DNA of 37,659 bases from Candidatus Thorarchaeota archaeon (GTDB lineage Archaea > Asgardarchaeota > Thorarchaeia > Thorarchaeales > Thorarchaeaceae): contig JAEORN010000288.1 of NCBI GenBank assembly GCA_016840825.1, positions 1-37,659 on the forward strand, written 5' to 3'. This document shows positions 26,047 through 33,479 of this stretch, one piece after another (the stretch's first letter is position 1; the number at the start of each line of letters is the position of its first letter). A program made the position numbers and the translations under genes. A model generated the notes under the pieces. The model had not been told where the DNA came from, did no database searches, and saw nothing but the letters and a program-made list of their open reading frames with translations.

Positions 26047-27732
26047 CTAAGAGTTTGGAAGTGAATTAGGGAATACATTCTCCTTTCGGATAAGATTTCT
26101 TGGAGATGCAATTCGAGTTAGACTGTTCAATTTCAAATCAGTATGTTCTATGTAATCTATTAATCGTCGATACCACATTGAGGGAGCAGCAACAATTGAT
26201 ATGGATTCATTATCTGTTTCAAAGGTTGTTGCTTCAAGAACATTAGGTATCACATAGTTAGTTATGTCCTTTAGAGTTCCACTAACTAGATACTCAGGCT
26301 CTATTCCTAGATGTCCAAATGATGGGATGAGTTTTAGGCACCCCGAATTCATCAGAGACTCTATCCGCTGTGGAGATCCGACCAAGGTATTGGCTAAAAT
26401 ACTAGTATCTCCGAGCGATAGTCTCTCAAGGACAGCTTTCTCAGCTTCTGATAATGATGCTTCTTTTAGGTGGATTGATGTGCTAAAGGCCTCCTGATCA
26501 TTGTCAGTAATAGAGAGTTTTTGGAGAGCCCATCTGAGAATATCCTTTCCTGTTGACAGAATCCCACCTACTTTGGGAAAAATATCATCCAATCGTAGGT
26601 CGTAGTGAATAGATTTCAGTTCATCCCCTTCTGTGGGATTTAGGAAAAGGCTTGAGGTTCCTGAATCTGCTAGAAAACTAACGCTTAGCCACACTTCCTT
26701 CTTGTTATCAAATTCCTGTGATTTATGAATCCGGGGTATTTTACCTATGGGCATTGTATTGCATAGAGCTCGTGGTGCCAAGTGAATAGATTTTAGGGAG
26801 TGTCTGCTTTTGAGCAGATTCCGGGGCTTTTCCAGGCTTTTGCAAAATCCATTAACTATTGGCCATGCTTCAGTTCCGACAGATACTTCATGATAATTAT
26901 GGATAATCTCAAGAGACTCCTTCCATTTTTGAATCGGTACATCAGTAGGTGCTTTACGAAGAAGTTGTAAGATACGAAACATCCCCTGAGCTCCATAGCT
27001 CTCACGATGTACAAGCAGGTGATTTACAACTCCTTGAAAATCTGTGCCCTTACTTGATTCAAGCCACCACTTGACCCATATCTCTTGTGGTTTGTCCTTC
27101 AGAAGTATAGATGTAATTGCGTTGCTAATGCATTCGGCAAACTCATCACCTGCCCTATCTTTATCCAGAAGCGCAAGGAATGAACTTCTAATTGATAAAG
27201 CTTCAAGATTGGAAGGAGTTGCAGAACTCTCTAAAAAGAGAAACGAGCCATCGTCAGCGATTCTCAACCCAAAGGACTGCGATGACTGCAAGTCCAAGAT
27301 TTTTGATACATAGATGTTGGGGAAGGCAGGTTCTTTCACTCCTAAGAATCTTGCAACACGTCGTAGAGCCTTTGCTAATGCAGATCGCATCTCTTCAGTT
27401 GCTTCCATTCTAAGTTCAAGTTCTGTAGGTGGCTTAGGTCGTTCATACTTTTTGATTAACTTAGATTTCTCGCGAATCTTTACATATTGATCGTGATCAA
27501 TATTCTCACCAACCAGCATAATTGCGCTCGAATTAAAGAAATAAATACGCACACGATCTGAGCTGATAACCGAAACTAAATATGAGATACCTTGAAGTTT
27601 AGACCAATACTTCCTAATTGTTGATGCCTTGACTCTCAACACCTCAACTGAATCTGGACCCATTTCCTGAAATTGTCGCTCTCCAAAGTCTGCAAGAGCT
27701 TTGGGAATTTGGCGAGTGTCTCTCTTTGACAT
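26047..27732 (-). CDS. Conserved-looking soluble protein, unknown function
   Basis: A 561-residue protein that I cannot assign to a family. No signal peptide, membrane segment or cysteine cluster. The N-terminal 90 residues look alpha/beta (SYLVSVISSDRVRIYFFNSS); a helical charged region around 95-135 follows (MEATEEMRSALAKALRRVAR); the middle part is helical and the C-terminal part mixed, with SLSEAEKAVLERLSLGD (about 435-451) resembling a winged-helix opening. A TATA-like ACTTTATCA on the minus strand (about 27757-27769) gives a leader of only a few bases before the ATG, so probably leaderless. It converges on the TPR gene with a 7-base gap. Confidence 0.75.
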   Translation of the reverse strand: MSKRDTRQIPKALADFGERQFQEMGPDSVEVLRVKASTIRKYWSKLQGISYLVSVISSDRVRIYFFNSSAIMLVGENIDHDQYVKIREKSKLIKKYERPKPPTELELRMEATEEMRSALAKALRRVARFLGVKEPAFPNIYVSKILDLQSSQSFGLRIADDGSFLFLESSATPSNLEALSIRSSFLALLDKDRAGDEFAECISNAITSILLKDKPQEIWVKWWLESSKGTDFQGVVNHLLVHRESYGAQGMFRILQLLRKAPTDVPIQKWKESLEIIHNYHEVSVGTEAWPIVNGFCKSLEKPRNLLKSRHSLKSIHLAPRALCNTMPIGKIPRIHKSQEFDNKKEVWLSVSFLADSGTSSLFLNPTEGDELKSIHYDLRLDDIFPKVGGILSTGKDILRWALQKLSITDNDQEAFSTSIHLKEASLSEAEKAVLERLSLGDTSILANTLVGSPQRIESLMNSGCLKLIPSFGHLGIEPEYLVSGTLKDITNYVIPNVLEATTFETDNESISIVAAPSMWYRRLIDYIEHTDLKLNSLTRIASPRNLIRKENVFPNSLPNS

Positions 27733-27842
27733 AAGGTATCACGAATGAATCAAACGAAACCCCGCCTGATAAAGTGAGCGAACCAAAATGCCCTGTACGG
27801 TAGCCTTAATTTGCTTAGCTTTTAGATTTTAGTGGAACAAAG

Positions 27843-28001
27843 ATGCAAACAGATTCACTTCTATTCCTTCTTATTTGGTGGGGTGTACCACTTGCCATCC
27901 TCTTTGGCAGAGCCCTATTTCAAGCTAATATTACTAGAAAGAAAAGATCAGCATTAAGAGAGCTTGAAGAGAGGATAACGCCTCTTTCCCCCGAGCTCTA
28001 A
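27843..28001 (+). CDS. 52-residue single-span membrane protein
   Basis: A short gene: ATG CAA ACA ... CTC TAA, translating as MQTDSLLFLLIWWGVPLAIL and on through FGRALFQANITRKKRSALRE to a short tail. One hydrophobic helix (about 5-24) is followed by a basic, then amphipathic cytoplasmic segment, the normal positive-inside layout. A TATA-like CTTAATTTG (about 27804-27812) lies about 30 bases before the ATG, fitting a leaderless message. The stop is 5 bases from the convergent gene. Function unknown; a regulatory subunit of a membrane complex is possible. Confidence 0.55.
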   Translation: MQTDSLLFLLIWWGVPLAILFGRALFQANITRKKRSALRELEERITPLSPEL

Positions 28002-28006
28002 CGAGA

Positions 28007-28501
28007 TTATGCCGCCTCTTGAACTGATGATTCTATACTCTCGTACTGTGGAAGAAGAATGTCACGAGTTGGAGTACTATTCATCACCACATCAAGGACT
28101 TCTTCGTTTCGCATTAATATACAACCTAGAAATTCATATTCGAATTTATCTAAGCGGATATTTACACCCCTTCTAGGAATTTGAGTCAGTAGCAAAACAA
28201 TTGAGAAGTCGCCACGAGGGAGTTGATTCAATATCCCTCTTTTCATATCAGGTTCAAGGTTATCTTCCAATTGTCGAGTCATAGCTCCTCGTTCTATGAA
28301 GTTGTATCTAATTCTTTCAAAGTCGCCACTAGAGCTCTTCTTTGGTCGAATAAAGGAAATCGAGTATCCCAATCTCTTTAGCGAGTTATAGCCAATCAAT
28401 GTTCGAAATAATGGTGGGCTAAGCGTTTCGAGTTCGACTTTCCTTAGTTCTATTAAGTCCCCGTTTCTTCGTACCTTAAGGTTCACCAATTTCACTCCCA
28501 A
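28007..28501 (-). CDS. Small soluble protein, unknown function
   Basis: No family recognised. Up to 164 residues, basic N-terminal half with a beta pattern (VKLVNLKVRRNGDLIELRKV), a central helix (MTRQLEDNLEPDMKRGILNQ), then strands DFSIVLLLTQIP and EYEFLGCILM. The start is ambiguous: the frame begins at TTG 28501, with GTG 28495, TTG 28489 and GTG 28486 following closely; GGGAG at the first codons could serve the TTG at 28489. It lies 57 bases downstream of the methyltransferase gene on the same strand and may be its operon mate. Confidence 0.6.
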   Translation of the reverse strand: MGVKLVNLKVRRNGDLIELRKVELETLSPPLFRTLIGYNSLKRLGYSISFIRPKKSSSGDFERIRYNFIERGAMTRQLEDNLEPDMKRGILNQLPRGDFSIVLLLTQIPRRGVNIRLDKFEYEFLGCILMRNEEVLDVVMNSTPTRDILLPQYESIESSVQEAA

Positions 28502-28557
28502 TAAGGGTAGGTCCCATCTATTCGAAATATGAATCCAAAATAAAGCATTCTGAGAAA

Positions 28558-29067
28558 TTACTCCGCGAATACGCCTTCTGCTTTTAAAAGAGCTCTTTTT
28601 GTTGCAATTCCTGTTCCTGCGCCATAGCCACCAAGCCCATTTTTAGCAACAACTCTATGACATGGAATCAGAGGAGGAAATCGATTAGACGCCATCACAT
28701 TTCCTACGAAACGGGAAGCATTTTGCAGACCTACCTCTAGTGCGATATCACCATATGTTCTTGTTTCTCCATATGGAATTCTCATTGCTGCCTGCAAAAC
28801 GAGAATCTGCTTATGAGTTAAATTCGTGAAGTCAAATTTCAGACCGGAGATATCGATTTCGACACCGTCCATTACCTTAAAGATCAATTCAAGAACTCTT
28901 AGATCTTCAGGGTAGTATTCTTCTCTCAATCCTTGACCTTTAACCAAACGAATTGCCTCAGATTTAGACTTAGAAGGGAGATTTGTAGAGAAGAGTCCAG
29001 AAGAAGAGAAAACACCTGCAACATAGAGTTCTCCTTGTTGCAGGATGGCTAGTCGCTTCTCGTTCAT
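28558..29067 (-). CDS. ogt: Methylated-DNA--protein-cysteine S-methyltransferase (O6-alkylguanine repair)
   Basis: Suicide DNA-repair protein that moves the alkyl group from O6-alkylguanine or O4-alkylthymine to its own cysteine. The C-terminal domain has the wHTH segment ETRTYGDIALEVGLQNASRF with the arginine finger region, then the active site IPCHRVV with Cys136 (134-140) and GGYGAGTGIATKRALLKAEG. The Asn-x-x-P hinge reads SNRFPPL rather than the common NPxPxx. The N-terminal domain is poorly conserved, as usual. 169 residues is normal. GGTGG lies a few bases before the ATG. It starts 12 bases after the toroid-protein stop, so the two are likely co-transcribed. Confidence 0.95.
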   Translation of the reverse strand: MNEKRLAILQQGELYVAGVFSSSGLFSTNLPSKSKSEAIRLVKGQGLREEYYPEDLRVLELIFKVMDGVEIDISGLKFDFTNLTHKQILVLQAAMRIPYGETRTYGDIALEVGLQNASRFVGNVMASNRFPPLIPCHRVVAKNGLGGYGAGTGIATKRALLKAEGVFAE

Positions 29068-29079
29068 TAAACCACCACT

Positions 29080-29958
29080 CTAATACTTCGAGCAAATCCT
29101 TGCTACATATGCCAAGATGGAACTCAGTTCAGGATCGCTCTTTTTTGTTCCCATTGGGGCCCAGCCACCATCATGGTTCTGAGAAACCATGATAAGATTT
29201 AATCCCCGAAGAATAACATCTTGCTCTTGAGGAGTTTGGGGTTTACCAACTGCAGTCAAATCAACCATATCAAATGTGGACTCATTTTCAATAGAGGTTA
29301 CAAGATGTTGGAAAAGGGCTGCTCTTCCATCGCGATAGACCTTGTGATTTGGGTCAACTCCAGCAGCGCGTAGTCCTGGCAATATATTCCCAGTCCCGAG
29401 GGGATCAGATTCTTCATGTTCCTTGAAATCAGGCCAATTGCCATCCTCATTTTGAGAATACATCAGAAAATCTCGTGCGCGACGAATTCTCTCTTCATCA
29501 TCGTATTTAGCCAGAACCAAAGCTTCCAGAGCTTTGCCAGTCAACCAGGTGACGCTTTTCCCAACAGGATACCATTCTCTACCTTCAGTGGTACCGTATT
29601 TATCTTCAATATATGAATCAATGTTTAACGTTTCAGCGAAACCACCATCACCTTTCTGTCTGGAAATTAAGAAAGAAATCATATCCCTAATCAGATCAGG
29701 ATACAACTCTTCAAACTTAATGACTAAGGGAACAATTTCGGATGTCAATTTTGCAGAACTTGGATTACCTCTAGTTAAATCAAAAGGAATTCCACCATCT
29801 GAATTCTGGATTGACTTCAATTTTACTAGTGAATCGTCAATTACTTCAGAAGGCAACGTATAGCCTGCTGCTACCAATCTCAGCTTATCGATAATTGTCC
29901 CATTTTCAAGAATATAGACACTAACATCATGCACTAAAGAGTTGTTCAATTTACTCAT
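29080..29958 (-). CDS. Alpha/alpha-toroid repeat protein (prenyltransferase/squalene-oxidase-repeat-like)
   Basis: A 292-residue protein with at least four QW-type repeats, each a helix pair ending in Q-x-x-D-G-(G/N)-(W/F): IQNSDGGIPF, RQKGDGGFAE, SQNEDGNWPD and SQNHDGGWAP. This is the signature of the alpha/alpha-barrel shared by squalene/terpene cyclases and protein prenyltransferase beta subunits. At 292 residues it is about half a squalene cyclase, and I see neither the cyclase DxDD acid motif nor the prenyltransferase zinc ligands as a set, so catalysis is doubtful; a binding role or a new enzyme is possible. GGAGGT stands 7 bases before the ATG; a CTTTAAG box lies about 110 bases upstream. 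It leads an operon with ogt. Confidence 0.82.
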   Translation of the reverse strand: MSKLNNSLVHDVSVYILENGTIIDKLRLVAAGYTLPSEVIDDSLVKLKSIQNSDGGIPFDLTRGNPSSAKLTSEIVPLVIKFEELYPDLIRDMISFLISRQKGDGGFAETLNIDSYIEDKYGTTEGREWYPVGKSVTWLTGKALEALVLAKYDDEERIRRARDFLMYSQNEDGNWPDFKEHEESDPLGTGNILPGLRAAGVDPNHKVYRDGRAALFQHLVTSIENESTFDMVDLTAVGKPQTPQEQDVILRGLNLIMVSQNHDGGWAPMGTKKSDPELSSILAYVARICSKY

Positions 29959-30099
29959 TTTTCTTACCTCCGACTATATCTGAAATCTTGTGAAAATATA
30001 CGGCAGAAGAAGGTGGCACCGACTTAGAAAGTCCATTTACTCCACTAGCTAAGACATGCAATTGGCTCAACTTAAAGGTTATTCATAGCAAGACATTGC

Positions 30100-30360
30100 C
30101 TAATCTTCCGCTTCATAGAATTCTAGGATCTCTTTCCGTCGCTCTCGACGTTCATCTTCAGTAAGCTCTTCATACGGCCGTTCGTCTTCTTCCACAACAA
30201 CAATCTTCTCTTTTGGTGAATGTTTTACTCGGAAATCGACCTTATATCCTTCAGGTTTCATACTCTTCTCATATCCACATTCACGACACTTTAGGACTGT
30301 TTTCTTGCTGTCCTTCTTTGACGGTAGCATAAGAGCACCACACTTCTCGCAGAACTCCAT
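30100..30360 (-). CDS. Short RpoM/TFS-like zinc-ribbon protein
   Basis: 86 residues from the ATG at 30360. The N-terminal zinc ribbon FCEKCGALMLPSK...CRECG has Cys4, Cys7, Cys25 and Cys28, as in the N-terminal (Rpb9-type) ribbon of archaeal RpoM/TFS. The C-terminal TFIIS ribbon, which carries the RNA-cleavage-stimulating acidic pair, is absent; instead there is an acidic, helical tail (YEELTEDERRERRKEILEFY). It may be an Rpb9-like accessory subunit or regulator of RNA polymerase without cleavage activity. The frame runs upstream to ATG 30408, but that would extend through a 14-base palindrome over the probable transcription start; homology starts at MEFCEKCG. Confidence 0.82.
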   Translation of the reverse strand: MEFCEKCGALMLPSKKDSKKTVLKCRECGYEKSMKPEGYKVDFRVKHSPKEKIVVVEEDERPYEELTEDERRERRKEILEFYEAED

Positions 30361-30384
30361 GAGTGAACCCCCGATACTTTTGGT

Positions 30385-30398
30385 TCGCGTGCACGCGA
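30385..30398. promoter_or_regulatory. 14-base perfect palindrome at the promoter of the RpoM-like gene
   Basis: TCGCGTGCACGCGA equals its reverse complement and is far richer in GC than its surroundings. A TATA-like AAACTTAAATTG on the minus strand (about 30406-30417) puts transcription start near 30385, so the palindrome covers the start point, a classical archaeal repressor position. The regulator is unknown. Confidence 0.5.
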
Positions 30399-30527
30399 CC
30401 ACTGACAATTTAAGTTTGACTATTGGGGATTGAAAGGTTATTAGTTTATTTCATAATAAGAAAGACTTATGTCTAGCATCTTTCGGCGAAGCGCTCAGAG
30501 GCCAAATTCATTTAGGAGTGACCCATA

Positions 30528-31859
30528 TTGGTTCGAGTAGTTCCGTTTAAGGCTTTTAGATACAATAAGGAAAAAATCAACGATCTTTCAAAAGTAGTCG
30601 CACCCCCCTATGATATCATTAAGGGAGAGAAGGTCGATCAGATTCAATCGCTTTCAGAATTTAATATCGCTTGGATAACGAAGAACAAGCCACAAGATAC
30701 TGACACAGAAACCAAAAACCAGTATACCAGAGCTAATGATCTTCTCCAACAATGGATTATAGAAGAGATTCTTGTGCAAGATGAGAGAGAGTCGTTCTAC
30801 GTCTATGGCCAAGACTTCGAGGTATATGGCAAGCAGCTATTCAGATTTGGTTTCATTGGATTGATTGAATTAGAGGAATTCGCCACAAAGGCGCCGAGTG
30901 GTGGCAAATTCGCAGGAGTCCTTCAACATGAAGAAACTCTACCAAAGGATATCATTGATAGACTTAGTCTATGCAGAGCATCGATGGCTAATTTCGGTCA
31001 AATCTTCGTCATCTATCCAGATCATGAGGGAGCTGTAGATTCGATTCTCGAAAATACTATGAAAGATGACCCAATTATAGATGTGACCGACTATGAATCC
31101 GTCCGCCATAGAATTTGGAAGATTGATCATGAAAAGGACACAGGTGAAATCACTCGCCTGATGCAGGACAAGTATGTCATAATTGCAGATGGACATCATA
31201 GGTATAAAACCGCATTGAAGCTATCAAATGAAAATCCAGACTTGGAATCAGCAAAATACAGAATGCTGACTTTTGTGAATATTTCAAACCCGGGTCTTAT
31301 CGTCTTGCCTACCCATCGGTTGATTCAGAATCTTGAGGACTTTGATGGCGATCTACTTCTCGATAAAATCCACCAGTACTTTGACATTGAAACATTCGAT
31401 GAAAAGGAACCCATGTTCACTCTTATGGAGAAGAGATTTCAGGACGGAGACCATGCCTTCGGATTATTCATGAATGATGGCCACTTCTATACGATAACTC
31501 TCAAAGACACTGCAATTATGGATGAGGTCATGGTGGACAGCTCCAATGAACTCAAGAAATTAGATGTGTCTATCTTGCACTCTTTGATTCTCGATAGAAT
31601 GCTTGGCATTGATAAAGAGAAACTGCAGCAGGGCACAATGAAAGGCGGCGGATATGTTGTATATCTAAAGGGTATCGGCGATGCCATAGAGGAATCTATT
31701 AATTCTGTAAAAGCTGAAGCACAGGCCGTGTTCTACATGAATCCCACAAAGGTCGAAGAGGTTGAAGCCGTTTCGAAAAACTTTGAAGTGATGCCTCAGA
31801 AGAGCACATTCTTCCAGCCAAAAATCTGGACAGGATTCACAATTAACAAATTAAAATAG
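30528..31859 (+). CDS. DUF1015 family protein, probable serine/phosphoserine metabolism
   Basis: 443 residues, recognisable as DUF1015 by VPFKAFRYN at the start, VVAPPYDII (23-31) and the block VIIADGHHRYKTAL (about 217-230). The ADGHHRY motif recalls the DGHHR motif of the ParB/Srx-fold serine kinases (SerK, SbnI). The gene is 17 bases before serC on the same strand, an arrangement I also know from bacteria where DUF1015 accompanies serA/serC; no phosphoserine phosphatase is in the window. I infer it may interconvert phosphoserine and serine, or regulate the pathway; this is not shown. The start is TTG, with GGAG (514-517 of the 30-kb block, i.e. 30514-30517) nine to ten bases upstream. Confidence 0.85.
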   Translation: MVRVVPFKAFRYNKEKINDLSKVVAPPYDIIKGEKVDQIQSLSEFNIAWITKNKPQDTDTETKNQYTRANDLLQQWIIEEILVQDERESFYVYGQDFEVYGKQLFRFGFIGLIELEEFATKAPSGGKFAGVLQHEETLPKDIIDRLSLCRASMANFGQIFVIYPDHEGAVDSILENTMKDDPIIDVTDYESVRHRIWKIDHEKDTGEITRLMQDKYVIIADGHHRYKTALKLSNENPDLESAKYRMLTFVNISNPGLIVLPTHRLIQNLEDFDGDLLLDKIHQYFDIETFDEKEPMFTLMEKRFQDGDHAFGLFMNDGHFYTITLKDTAIMDEVMVDSSNELKKLDVSILHSLILDRMLGIDKEKLQQGTMKGGGYVVYLKGIGDAIEESINSVKAEAQAVFYMNPTKVEEVEAVSKNFEVMPQKSTFFQPKIWTGFTINKLK

Positions 31860-31876
31860 AAAAAGAGGGTAGTAAC

Positions 31877-32959
31877 ATGACAAAACGTGTCTACAATTTC
31901 TATCCAGGTCCAGCAACTCTTCCACTTCCAGCTCTTAAGAGAGCACAAGAAGAATTGCTAGACTTTGCAGGAACAGGAATGTCAGTAATGGAAATCTCCC
32001 ATCGTTCAGATGAATGGGAGCAAGTCATGAATGAAGCAAAGGGTCTTGTCAAAGAATTATTGCATGTTCCGGACGACTATGCCATTATCTGGCTAGGAGG
32101 CGGTGCATCAACTCAATTTACGATGAGTGCAGCCAACCTGCACGTTCCCGGAAAGCCTATGGAATATATCAACACTGGAGGTTGGTCAACGAAGGCTATC
32201 AAGGAAGCTAAATTGTATGGTGAGGCAAAGGTCATAGCTTCATCAGAAGCTGATAATTTCAATCATATTCCAAAGGAGTATGCTATTGGGAAAGATGCGG
32301 CATATCTCCATATTACTAGTAACAACACACTCTATGGCACAGAATGGCAAGAATTTCCGGAACCTCCTGATGGAGTACCACTTGTATGCGATATGTCATC
32401 AGATTTTATGGCAAGAGAAGTCGATATCAAGAAATTCGGAGCAATATATGCAGGTGCTCAAAAGAATCTTGGACCAGCTGGTGTCACACTGATAATCGTT
32501 CGTGAGGATTTGCTTGATCGTGTGCCAGAGAAAACTCCTACCATGCTCAAATGGAAGACACATGCTAAAGATTCCATGTTCAATACACCTCCAGTCTTTC
32601 CAATATACATGGCCAAACTTTGCCTAGACTATTGGAAAGAATTCGGAGGTATATCCAAGATTGAGAAGGTGAACCGCGAGAAAGCGAAAATTCTCTATGA
32701 TGTGATTGATCACTCTGATGGTTTCTATAAAGGTCATGCTAAGAAAGATTCTCGTTCACTCATGAATATCACTTTTACAATGGAGAGCGAGGATCTTGAG
32801 AACAAGATCGTTGAAGAGGGAACGAAGAGGGATCTTATTGGACTAAAGGGACATCGGTCCGTTGGAGGGATGAGAGCCTCTATCTATAATGCAATGACCA
32901 TTGAAGGCGTTAAGGCGCTTGCTGATTTCTTAACTGAATTCAGGGAAAAGCATCAATAG
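31877..32959 (+). CDS. serC: Phosphoserine aminotransferase
   Basis: PLP-dependent class V aminotransferase that makes phosphoserine from phosphohydroxypyruvate and glutamate. It starts with the SerC hallmark YNFYPGPATLP; GGGASTQF (74-81) binds the cofactor phosphate, Asp172 in CDMSSDF binds the ring nitrogen and Lys196 in AGAQKNLGPAG forms the Schiff base. HRSVGGMRASIYNA near the end is also typical. At 360 residues it is the bacterial/eukaryotic type rather than the shorter archaeal serine-pathway aminotransferases. GAGGGT precedes the ATG at 7 bases. Co-transcribed with the DUF1015 gene upstream; a hairpin follows the stop. Confidence 0.96.
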   Translation: MTKRVYNFYPGPATLPLPALKRAQEELLDFAGTGMSVMEISHRSDEWEQVMNEAKGLVKELLHVPDDYAIIWLGGGASTQFTMSAANLHVPGKPMEYINTGGWSTKAIKEAKLYGEAKVIASSEADNFNHIPKEYAIGKDAAYLHITSNNTLYGTEWQEFPEPPDGVPLVCDMSSDFMAREVDIKKFGAIYAGAQKNLGPAGVTLIIVREDLLDRVPEKTPTMLKWKTHAKDSMFNTPPVFPIYMAKLCLDYWKEFGGISKIEKVNREKAKILYDVIDHSDGFYKGHAKKDSRSLMNITFTMESEDLENKIVEEGTKRDLIGLKGHRSVGGMRASIYNAMTIEGVKALADFLTEFREKHQ

Positions 32960-32972
32960 AAGAATTAGAGTA

Positions 32973-32988
32973 GGGGGTTCAGTCCCCC
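32973..32988. terminator. Hairpin between convergent genes
   Basis: GGGGG-TTCAGT-CCCCC, 5-bp GC stem, 13 bases after the serC stop and followed on the plus strand by a pyrimidine tract (GATTTCTTCTTTC). The stop codon of the convergent gene lies in its loop, so it overlaps the last codons of that gene. Confidence 0.5.
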
Positions 32989-33335
32989 GATTTCTTCTTT
33001 CTCCGTTTTGAGAAGGTAGAAACGCTCTCCTCAAGCTCTTTTTTCATATCAGGAACAAACGTTTCATCGGCAAGTCCCTTGTATGTTCGCCGCATGACGG
33101 AACCTGAAACTCTAACACCTAAATTCCTCATACCATGAGTTTCAAAAAAAGTCTTCAATGTAGATGCGATAGGAATCATAACACCACCAGGAAGTCTACT
33201 TGATATCATATCTTGGCAGCAATTACAATCTAGAACGACTATGGTATTTTCTCTGTCAACCAATACTTCAACTGGCATTGTTTTTTGTTTTCCATCCTCT
33301 TTGAATTGAAGTTCGAACTCGCCGAGTTTCTTCAT
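32979..33335 (-). CDS. Small soluble protein, unknown function
   Basis: 118 residues from the ATG at 33335, which has a strong AGGAGGT seven bases upstream; the longer open frame to 33434 is therefore not used. A TATA-like CTTATATG (about 33387-33394) fits a 30-base leader. The protein opens with strands (KLGEFELQFKEDGKQKTMPV), has VVLDCNCCQDMI with three close cysteines (a possible metal or redox site), a helix with TLKTFFETHGMRNLGVRVSG, and ends in a strongly basic tail KRRKKKSGD. I know no family for it. Confidence 0.72.
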   Translation of the reverse strand: MKKLGEFELQFKEDGKQKTMPVEVLVDRENTIVVLDCNCCQDMISSRLPGGVMIPIASTLKTFFETHGMRNLGVRVSGSVMRRTYKGLADETFVPDMKKELEESVSTFSKRRKKKSGD

Positions 33336-33479
33336 AGACGTTACCTCCTGATTGTATCGGTTATGACTCGGAAGAAAATCATGTACATATAAGACCATCC
33401 CATACATTGCGTATTCACGGAAAAATCTATCCAATTATGCTATCCATTGTCATTCTGAAGCATTTTGATATGCTTCTAA

